Source of the DNA: Phoebastria nigripes
Lineage: Eukaryota; Chordata; Aves; Procellariiformes; Diomedeidae
DNA length: 64,000 bases
Reading direction: 5' to 3'
Assembly: GCA_035582835.1 (NCBI GenBank)
Contig: JAYKAV010003099.1
Location: forward strand, 406,647-470,646
The translations under genes and the position numbers were made by a program. The notes under the pieces are model-generated. The model was not told where the DNA came from and made no database searches. It saw nothing but the letters and a program-made list of their open reading frames with translations. Every line of letters begins with the position of its first letter. Positions within the stretch are counted from its first letter, which is position 1. Positions 1 through 10,100 of the stretch are shown piece by piece.

Positions 1-3000
1 CCGCCGCCTCCGAGGGCAGGCGCGGCGGAGCCCGCCGGGTTGAGCCGCGCCGCCGGTGCCGGTCTGCGGCCGGGAGCCGCTCGCCAGGGCCGGGGCGGGG
101 CAGAAGCCCCCCGGCAGCCCCCTGGCAAACCCGGCTCGGGGGCCGCTCGCCCAGTCCCGGCCCCCGGGAGCATCCTGGCCCGCAGCCTGGCGAGCCTGGG
201 ACAGCCGGGACCCGGCACTTGGCAAAGGGCAAATCTGACTCTTGAGATGATTTTTTTTGTATTTATTATTTGCTGCAGATGAAGTGCGTGGGGGTTTTTT
301 AAAAGCAAAGCAGAAAACTCATCCTAACACGTGCGGGTCTTTGGAGCCAAGGCAGATGGGAAGGGGCAGCGGGATGCGCTCTGCATGGAGCACAGGGCGG
401 CTTTTATCGCGCCAGCGCTAATTCCCCGGGAGCCGGGGCTGTTCGCGGGCAGCCGGGGCTAGGGGGCTGTCAGGCGTGGGGCTGTCCACGGGCACTGCCC
501 CGCCACCGGGCAGGCACCACTGTGCAATGGTGAGCGTGTTTTGGCCTGGTCTGTCCGACCTTCCCTTCCCCGTTCACGTGAGGGGCTGCGTAAGTGCTGG
601 CACTGCCGCGGCTCCGTGGCCTCGTGTGCGTTTTTAAGCAAACGCTGCTGTTTCCTGTGTCTTGTCAAATAATTGCATTTGGCATCCAGGGCTCCAGTGC
701 TTCGAGGAGAACCAAATTAAAATTGGAGCTCATTGAGCAGAACATTGTGTTCCCGGGCGATGCGAGGGCTGCTCGCAGCCAAGCTCCCACGGCTGCGGTC
801 ACAGGGAGGCCCGGCATGATCCTGGTGTGATTCCCGCAGTGCCCCGCTGTGACCCCCATGGCTCCCTGCCTCGCTGGGCAGCCTTTGGGCATGCAAGTGT
901 GGGGTCGCTGGCCCCGGCGTGTGTCCCTGGGGACTGGGACAGCAAAAGAGCTGTGCCACAGGTGGGCTAGCGCCTGCAGCCCGGCTGCGGCCCAGGTGGC
1001 CTCCGTTGCCCCTCGCCGTTGTGCCCCACAGGGATGGTGCTCCTGCTCGAGCACCACCATGGCTCAGCCTGGAGATGGACTCACTGCAGCAACTTGCCAC
1101 TGGTCTGCTGTGCGATTTGGGATGATGTCTGGAAGCCGCAGCTGACTCTGGGGGCTGTGCTAGGGGCAGGCGGGGATGGACAGCAGGGCTCAGGGAGCTG
1201 CGGCACCCGGGTACCAGCAGCGTGCGAGAGCCAGGACACACCAGGGCATCCTCCTGCCTCTGCTCTTCCCATGTCCCAGATGTTGCGGCCACCCCTGGGG
1301 GAGGTGGGATGAGTCTCTCTGGGATGGGTCGATCCTGGTAATGTTGTTGGCAGTTTCCATCTCCTGGCGCTAACTGTCATGGAGAGCCGGCAGCATCCGC
1401 TCACTCAACCACAAACCACGCNCGTGGGGCACAAGCCGATGGCTCCGGCAGATGTTGGTGATGCCCCGACCTGTGCTGCAGTGCTGGGCTTGGGGAAAGC
1501 CTCTGGCTCTGCGTCTCCTGCTGCAGTGCAGCCCTGTTCCCATCCCCGTCCCCGCCAGGCGGGTGGCGGGAGCCACGGGGAGCCCCTCGCCTGGTGCTCC
1601 ACCGCCCCGAGTGGACGAGGCTCTTTGGGCTATTGCAGCCCTGAGAGCTCGGTGAACTAAAGTCTATTTTATTTTTGAGCTGCTATGTCCAGTGGCGACG
1701 GGTCGGGGCAGCTGCTCACAGGCGTTTCTCTCCCTGTTCCTGCGTCGCTGGCGGCAGTGGTCCCTGCGGCGGCGGTACCTGCAGTGGCAGTCTCTGGGTG
1801 ACAGCGGATGCCCGTGCCCAGCCCCACTGAGCCTGGTTTCTGTAAAACCCGATCACTGCGGTTGGTGCCGGAGGCAGGTGTTGGCCAAGAGCTGCGGGTG
1901 CAGCACCAGCGGTTGCCGGAGCCGCTGCCCGCGCAGCCCCCGTGCCCGCGTCTGGCTGCCGAGGCTTGGCCTCTCGCCGGGTGCTGCTCGTGCTGTGGCT
2001 CTGCGGGGACAGCAGTGTCAGCCCCTGCCTGTGCTGGCTGCTGCGGCCCCAGGAGCCCCTGTGCCCTCGGCAGCCCCTGCCCTGCTCCCTGGGAACCGCT
2101 GCCAACCTGGGGGTCCCACCTGGCCCCGGGGGGACACCGTGCTGTGGGTCTGGGGCCACCTGGGTGTCTCCCCCAGATCCCAGCTGGTGTGTGATGGGGA
2201 CGTGTGCCCTGTGCCTCAGTTTCCCCTCAGTCCTGGAGGCGCCGGGATGTGCCTGTCCCTGTGCTGTGCCCCCCGCTCCCCGCAGCAGGCTGTGATCAGA
2301 GCGGGGGAGCGGCGATTACCACGTGCTATTAGCTCGGTAAGCCTGCCCCTCGTTTGATACCGTTCAGCAGTACGACTGTTTACATAGCACATTGTTCAAA
2401 GTAATTCAATTTACAGGAATGATCTTTACTTCTAAATAAAAAATTAATACAGTTCTTTTGTTTGTGCGTTTATATAAACTAGCTGGCACAAAGTCAGTTT
2501 ACAATGTTCCCATCTGAAGTAAATTAGTGAAGTCTCTTAGCTAAGTCTCTGTATAATTTCAGCACAGAAATGTCCTCTCTAAGGCAGCCCTTTTTTTTTT
2601 TTTTTTTTTTTTGGTCAGCTACGGTCAGGCTGAAAAATTTAAACTTTTCTTTTCCTCCCAAATAGTTTCGCAATTAGTAATTCCAGCACAGGATGGTCTT
2701 TCTGCATCTCCCTGAGCCCGCGGTGGGCGGCAGCTCTGCGGCGCGGGGTTGTGCACGGGCAGCGTGCGTTGGCAGCGGTGGGCTGACCTGGGCTCTTCCA
2801 CCGCCCGCCTGCAGCGGCTGGGGCTGCTCTGGCCAACCGAAACGGAGGGGTTTGTGGTGCGGGGTGTCTCCTGCCGCTTGGTGCGATTGTCTCTTCTCGG
2901 TGTTTTGTGCCTGTGCTGAGAGATGCTGGAGCTGCTTGGGCAGGGGTGGCAGCGGCTCCGCTCCCCAGCCAGCGCAGGGGTCGGGAGCGTGCGGGGTCTG

Positions 3001-3907
3001 GCTGTGGTGGGGGGCCGGGTGGGAGCCCCTGGGGAGCCAGTGGCGGTGGGTGCGCGGGGAAGCGCAGCGGCTGCGATCAGGGCTGTGTTGGAGCCAGCGC
3101 TACCTCTGTGGTGACAGAGGAGATGCTCGCTTCTCCCCTGCTGCTCTTGCTGCTGCTGCTCATTGCGTTGATTTTTTTAAGCAGCAGTAATACTAAAATG
3201 CAGAAGCCAAACCAAGGCCGTGCCTGACCCTGCCTGTGCTGTGGGCAGCACCTCCTGGCAGGCGCTGGCCCGGGGGCACAGGGCTGCGGGGGCCGTGCCT
3301 GCTGCTCCCTGTGAATCGCCCGCCCTCGGCCGGCAGTGTCCTGGCAGAAATGGGGGTTTTCAGAAGCGCGCGCAAATGCCCTGCGCCCGGCTCGGGGATC
3401 CTGGCCGTCCTGTTGCCTCTTCATTGCACTGAGGTACTTTCCAGCGTAACTCACTCAAGCGCAATCATCATCCTCTCTCAGCAAGGAGACCTCCTCGTAG
3501 GAGGAAAAGCAGATGCATGCGTCTGTACGTGTGAGGAGAACACACATGTTTTGATTTATGGCAAGGGGAGAGAACCGGCTCTGACACAGTTTCCATCCGA
3601 GTCTCACACTGGCTGTTATCAAAATAAAAAGCCCACAGGCTTGGAAGCTGATTCATGGCGCTGCGTCACCTCAGCCCCTTGGCCACGTCTGGCGCCGCGG
3701 CGAGTCACGCCCCGCTCCTGCCCGCACCGCTGCCCGTGCCGCCCTGCCGCAGGGGAATGGCACTGGCGGGGCGGTTTCACTGCAGCCCTTTCCCCGCATC
3801 AGTGTTGTGGGGTTTGGGCTGGACGGGGCGAGTGANGGGGCTGGCAGCAGTGCCCACAGCCCGGCATTGTGCTGCCTGCCCTCACCCTGCCTCTTCTCCT
3901 CCCGCAG
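1..3907 (+). other. LHX6 intron upstream of the LIM2 exon, with GC-rich left edge
   Basis: No coding exon is recognised here; in particular no LIM1 exon (expected near a CSSCG motif) is seen on the + strand. Bases 1-240 are very CpG-rich and may belong to a CpG island of an internal LHX6 promoter. Bases 2340-2690 and 3430-3665 are AT-richer islands in GC-rich DNA. A 22-base poly-T lies at 2591-2612. Long frames in this stretch look like GC-driven shadows. Confidence 0.6.
2340..2690. promoter_or_regulatory. Candidate conserved non-coding element in LHX6 intron
   Basis: An abrupt AT-rich island (homeodomain-like TAAT cores, ATTAATAC, TTTACATAG) flanked on both sides by GC-rich, CpG-rich intron. 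This composition is typical of developmental enhancers in avian microchromosome genes. No alignment was possible, so this is inference from composition only. Confidence 0.35.
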
Positions 3908-4128
3908 CCGGTTTGGTACAAAGTGCGCCCGCTGCGGCAGACAGATCTACGCCAGCGACTGGGTGCGGCGAGCGCGGGGCAACGCCTACCACCTCGCCTG
4001 CTTCGCCTGCTTCTCCTGCAAGCGGCAGCTCTCCACCGGCGAGGAGTTCGGCTTGGTGGAGGAGAAGGTGCTGTGCCGGATTCACTACGACACCATGATA
4101 GAGAACCTCAAGCGAGCGGCGGAAAACG
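3908..4128 (+). CDS. LHX6: LHX6 exon: second LIM domain
   Basis: This exon encodes [18 protein letters not shown] through KRAAENG, the complete second LIM zinc-binding domain. It starts with one base completing a Ser codon after the acceptor cccgcag and ends in phase 1 before a gtatgc donor. Confidence 0.97.
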
Positions 4129-7100
4129 GTATGCAGCCCCAACGCCGCGGTCGCGGCCTCACCCCCGGCCATCCCTGTCCCCTGTGCTGACCCCCACCAT
4201 GGGGAGCCGGGGCCAGCCCTGTCATCACCAAAAGGGGGTGATGGGTGGCACTGGGAGGAGTTGAGCGTGAGGCCCTGGGCTCCTGGAGGTGGCCGATGTG
4301 CCAGCAGCGCCTGTGACTCATGGGAGACCTGCGTGCTGCGGGCAATGCCGGGGACAAGCACCTGGTCCTGGTCCCGCGCAGCCCAGCGTGCCACGTGCAG
4401 CAAGTGAGGAAGCCACTGGGATTTTGAGGCTGTGAGTCATAAATCTAGAAGGTGGGAAAGCTGGCGATCTGACAAAACCTTCCCCTCATTTTCCACCCGC
4501 CCTGCCTGCCCGGGGACATGCCGCTCCCAGCTGGACCGCACCGCGTGCTGCCGTCCCTGCNGCAGCACGCCACGAGCAGCCGGCCAGCCTTTGCTTTCGC
4601 GATCAAGTCCTGCTCCCACTGGGGCCGGGCTGGTGACACCAAGGTCATGTAGCGCAGCATCCCCTCCCCTTGGGCACAGCCCAGCCCCGTCCTCCTGCGT
4701 GGCAGCGGCCAGAGAGATGCTCAGAGGAACGAATCAGTGGGGTTAGCCCGACATGGCGCATGGGGAGGCCAAGCAGTGGCAGGGCTGTCCTGCATTGGAA
4801 AGCACCTGAGATATGTTGATACGGCAGCGATCGCAGCTCGGGGGAGCAGGCAGCCTCCTGGGCTCAGTGCTGTGGGAGCTCGGCTGTGCCTGGGGCAGGA
4901 GGGAGCCCAGCCGGGTCCTGCCCCGCTGGCTGGGGCCGAGGCCAGGTCCATCTCCCTCCCATGCTCATGCCCGCGGGGAGCAACGGCTGCGGCATCTGCG
5001 AGGCTGTTTGCTTTTATTATGTAGGTGCTGCACCGGGTGAGGGGAGGCTGCCCAGGGATGCTGTGCAGCTGCAGAGTCACCGAGAGAAGTGCCCGGGGCT
5101 GCCTTCCCACGGGCCCCCGCGCCCAGGACCCTCCCAGGGCTGGGGCTGCGCTGGGGCATCGCCCCTGGCCGGGAGCAGGGCTCCAGCCCTCTGTGCCCCT
5201 CGCTAGCACTTGGTGGGCACGGGAAGGCAAACACTGTTTCCCAGCCTGTGCAGCATGTGGAAACCATTAACAACCTGACGTGAAAATAATCAGTGTTTCT
5301 GTTTACAGTGTTTGAGTAAGAGGATGAAAACAGAGTGCCCGGTTGGGCTGGGAGGGTCCTGGCTCAGGACGCGGCTTGCGGCATCTTGGTCCATATGGTT
5401 GGCTGCTGTGGAGGCGCGAGCGAGGCGGCGGGGAGCAGGGATGGAGGGGGAGAAGCCGTGTGGCCTGGAGAAGCAGGCTGGTGTGAGGATGGCAGGGTCT
5501 GGCGCTGGGGGGTCCCCCAGAGCTGTTACCCCAGCCAAGGGCTGGGGTAGTGGGTTTGCTGCTGCTCGTAGGGTCCTGCTGGTGTGAGCTGAGCCTCACG
5601 GTGTCGGGGCAGTGCTGGGGCACGTGGTGAGTGTCCTGTGTGGGTACCTGTGTCCAAGCGTCCCCTGGTTTTGAGAAGGGGATGGGATCACTTTGGAGAG
5701 CTGCAGTTGCCGTGGAGTTGGAGGGCCACGCTCCCCCCCTCCAGTAATTACCCAGCAATTTCTTCTGCACATGAGGTTTTACATACAAGAAAAATAAACA
5801 GATGTTGCTGAAGTCAGAGTCCCATTCATCATCCTAAAAGAACAAGTCAAACTATATGAGAAAGTCCTTCAACTCAAGCCAAGACAATCACAGCCCAGTC
5901 CAGCTTGCAGAGCGAGCGCCGGGTTGTGCAGGCGCATCCTGGGAGCGGGGCGAGCGCCAGCCCCGCTCAGGCATCCTCCCTCATCCATCACTTGTCGGTG
6001 CTTCACCCACACCGCCGAGAACAGCCGGGCCGGGCACGACACAGGCTGCAGTGGGGACGAGGGACCCCAGCTCCAGCCACCCTCCCTGCAGGCTCCATAG
6101 CTGTGTGAGCACGGCTGGGCTCGCCCCGACTCTGTGCTTGGCAAGCGGGTGGACAGTCCCTGCCTTGGCACGTCTCCCTTAGTGTGGTTGCTGCTCAGAG
6201 TGTGGGCACCCCAAGGCCATGGGGATGGCGCTGCTCCTGCTGCTGCTCCGGGAGCCAGGAGGACAAGGTTGGGTGCCAGCAGGATTTGGGGCCAGGGAAA
6301 GGAGCAAAGAGCCCATTGAAACGCTCTGAGCAAATGAAACAACTGATGGAGACAGCGCCCGCAAGGGAAGATGGGGTCACAGGGGCAGGAGTGTTGGATG
6401 TTGGTGAGCCCGGCGGAGGCAGGGTCCCCTTCTGAGCCGCTTGCTGCAGGACGCGGCCAAGTGGTGACCACAAGTCAGGGCCAGTGGGACATCACCTCGA
6501 AATCCATCTTCCTGCTGCCGTTTCCCCATCCCTCATTCACCGCATCTTCTACCAGCTTGCTGCATTTTTCTTAATTCAACGGTAAACTCCTCGGGGCCAG
6601 CGATGTCTCCTGGAGGGGCTCAGCGGCCNGAGGCAGCTCCCGAGTGGCGGTGCTGGCTCCGCTCTTTCTGCTACTGCTCGCAATAAGGGATGCCACGGGT
6701 GCCCCATGCCACGATGCCAGGCGTGTTGTCCCCCGGTCGAGCGGCTGTTGCACGCAGGGGCAACAGGCAGGTGGGCAGGGGAGTTTCTGACCTGCGGTGC
6801 ACGGGGCTTCTCTCTCGTAGGCAANGGGATCACGCTGGAGGGGGCTGTGCCCTCGGAGCAGGACAGCCAGCCGAAGCCGGCCAAGAGGGCCCGCACCTCC
6901 TTCACTGCCGAGCAGCTGCAGGTAGCGGGGCTGGGCCGGGGGGGCCGGAGGGGGCACGGCTCCCGGCCTCATCCTGACCCCCTCTCTCCTCTCCTCTCCC
7001 CACCAGGTCATGCAGGCACAGTTTGCTCAGGACAACAACCCCGACGCACAAACGCTTCAGAAGCTGGCGGACATGACGGGGCTGAGTCGGAGAGTCATTC

Positions 7101-10100
7101 AGGTGAGGGGCAGCCAGGGGCGGGCAGGGTGCAGGCAGGGACAGGCAGTGTGCGGGCACCATCAGCCGAGCAGCCCCAAGCAGGGCTGTGGAAAGGGGCA
7201 GGGGGGTGCACCAAAAGGCTGGTGCTAGACAGGGCTCACGTCCCCGTAGCCCCTCGCTCCCGCACATGGACCCTGGGACTTGCAGCATCCAGCAGCTTTG
7301 TGCTGCCTCACCAGCGTCTCGGCTTTGCCGGGTCCCGTAGCGACGCCAGCACCGTCCTTCCTCCGTCTCGCTCGTGGGTTTTCTATTTGGTTTTCCCTCT
7401 TATGATGCAATGAAAAAAAACCACCACATAGCCCCAGCCAGTCCCAATAAATTGCAGGGCAGGAAAGCTGCCGTTAGCATGCCGTCCCGGAGCTCAACGG
7501 GTGCGGGCAGCGCGGGCGCTTCCCCAGCAGCCAGCAGCCGTCCCCGCTGGGAGCAGGCAAAGTCAGCTGCTTTGGGAAGCGTTGGGACTGAGAAGCTTAA
7601 AGAAAAAGGGGTTTTACAGCCCCAGGGGAAGCAGTGGCAGGGAAGTCCCCGCACTTGAGCTGTTCAGGAGGGGAGGGAGAGCAGTGCCATAGGGACTGAG
7701 AGAAATGCCCCCACTGCTACTCCCAGCTCGCCGTCCCTGTAGACAGCCCAACTTTTCCCCTCCGTGACATTTATACTCTTCACTTTAATGTTCTGCTGAC
7801 ATACTTTCTGCATACAATAAAACCATGAGTGATTAAAATAAATTTGGAGCTTTCATCCAGGATTGTTTTGCCAATGACACATTTAAATTTCATGTGTGTG
7901 AAAATCTGGCTCGAGCCTCAGTTATTGAGATTCTTCATTTAGCTAAAGATCAAGCAGTCTGCACACTGGGCTATTTTTTATGCGGATATTTTTTAAAGGC
8001 GCTTTGAACAGGAAACAATTTGTCAAATGCTTACGACTGTTTCCTTCTCTGTGGTCCAGCGTGCGTGGCCTCAGAGAGCTGATCTTCGCTCAGCCTTGGA
8101 GAAGATTTTTACTCCCAGCTATCTTTCAAAAATTAAAGCATAAGATAGAAATCATCACATTAGCATATCCCCCCTCCATGCACGTTTTAACTCTAGGATG
8201 TAATCCCCGAACTGTTCCTTTAATTAGAAGCAGTGAGATATGGTCAGAGGGCTCATACCTGCTGCTCAGATGGAGTAGGGCTGTATCCCACAGCGCCCTC
8301 TTTTCTCAGCTTTAATGTTCTGCTGATGTGGTTTTTGAATACAATAAACCACGAGTGATTAAAATGATATTGTTTTCATCATCCCTAAAGTCACATCTTC
8401 TCCTAGTCTAAGCTTTTACTGAGTTTTGTCTCCCCTTGCCTCTTGCCTTGCTAATGCTCACGCATTTCCCAGCTGATCTCAGCCATGCTTTTAGGCCAGG
8501 CTAGCTGGGGTTGAAGATCAAAATTCTTCAAAAAAAAAAAAAATTCTTCAAAAAAAAAAAAATTCTTCAAAAATAAAACAAGATCTTGAAGGGTGCTCCC
8601 ATCATTTGCCGTGGAAGCCATGCAGGGAGGAGGCTTTCTGCCTGCAGGGATGGATGAACCCAGCCAAAGCTGGGTTACGGGGAGTGTTTCTGCCTGGCCA
8701 CTCCCCCAGCCGGTTTGGTGCTGTTACCAAGGGCTTTCACAGCCCTTTGAGCTCAGGGAGCAGCTTGCCGTTAAAATTATTTTAGTGTGGGAGGGAATAG
8801 TGTGATCATTAATGTGAGTTTCTGCATCACCTAGTCAGGGTGTTTCACTCAGTGACTCCTGTGACAAGCTTGAAAGTTTTAATTACCCTGATAAAGAACG
8901 GTGTTGGTTTTGACCAAGACAAATTAACAGTAGAGATGCCACTTTGGGCACCCTAATGTCTGTGCCGTCTTGAGACAAAACTCTTGCTCTAGTGAGTGTA
9001 AAACAAAGCTATGGAAGCCGGTGGAACGCTGGTGAGGTATTTCATCATGCAGGTTTCTAAATTTGATTCCTTTTTTTTTTAAATATTTGGAAGAGACACC
9101 CATCATAGGGTCTTGGTGAAGGACCACACTTCAATCCAATTGCCTCTCCATTGACACAGGGTTTGCTGCTTTTGTTTCAGGTTTGGTTTCAAAACTGCAG
9201 AGCCCGCCATAAAAAACACACCCCCCAGCACACGGTGCCGCCCTCGGGAGCCCCCCCATCCCGCATCCCTTCTTCGCTCTCCGACGACATTCACTACTCG
9301 CCCTTCAGCAGCCCGGAGCGGGCCCGGATGGTGACGCTGCACGGATACATAGAAAGTAAGTGCTGGCTCGCAGGGCTCCGGCAGCAGGGTGCTCGGGGAC
9401 GGCAGGGCAGTGGGGTGCTCCCCAGGAGCAGGCGGTAGCACCATGGCACAGAATGCTGTCAAAAATGCCGTTGTACTGCAGGTGCACGGCTGGTGCACAT
9501 GCTGCTCCTCCTCCTCCTCCTCCTCATGGTCTGATGAACTTTGTCTTTGGGATTTTCTGAAGGGCCGTTTACGGGGAAGCCCCAGATGAGAGAAGGAGGG
9601 GAGAGGGGGCTGCTGCAGCCTCTTTCCCTCCATAACTCATCCCCAGGAAAGTCACTGCTGGGGTTTTACCTGACTGGTCCTTGGCCCTCCTTGTGTTTTC
9701 TTTGTCATGGAGAAGAGGCGTGAATGTGCTCTGTTGAGCTCAGTGGTCAAGTGGTCTCCTTCCTGTTCACAAGATCAGAGTTGCTTTCTCTAACAGTTGC
9801 CCAGTGCCGGTGAATCATTTGTGAGTGGCGGGCAGCTTTCATCATGCCTGGACGGAGGTTTTGGCTCCGTGACTCTTGTGAGGCTTCTCCCCTCCCTCGC
9901 CCACACGGCCGTAGTAAAACGTGGCTCCTGCTGCGCCTCCACCTGATCACCGGGCACCTCTTCTTCCGCGCGTGTCCCGAGCTGCTCCCTGGTGGAAGCC
10001 TGACCCTGCCGGTTGCAGGGCGTGTGTTGTTTGTAGTAACAGAGGCTGAAGCCTCTTCTCATCCACAGGTCAGGTACAGTGTGGACAAGTGCACTGTAGA

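Larger units (their letters stand above)
7103..9180 (+). other. LHX6 intron inside the homeobox, with AT-rich conserved-looking core
   Basis: Intron of 2.1 kb that interrupts the homeobox. Bases 7760-8400 are AT-rich with many homeodomain-type cores (TAAT, ATTA) and contain a diverged direct repeat. A tandem of the unit ATTCTTCA plus about 12 A lies at 8523-8572. Confidence 0.7.

Noticed and set aside
1..240. LHX6 first exon or LIM1 exon at the left edge
   Set aside because: CpG-rich, but no LIM1 motif and no convincing exon-donor pair. Kept only as a GC-rich intron edge.
717..1292. 191-codon - strand frame in the LHX6 intron
   Set aside because: No motif, no splice signals matching a gene, and competing frames of similar length on both strands.
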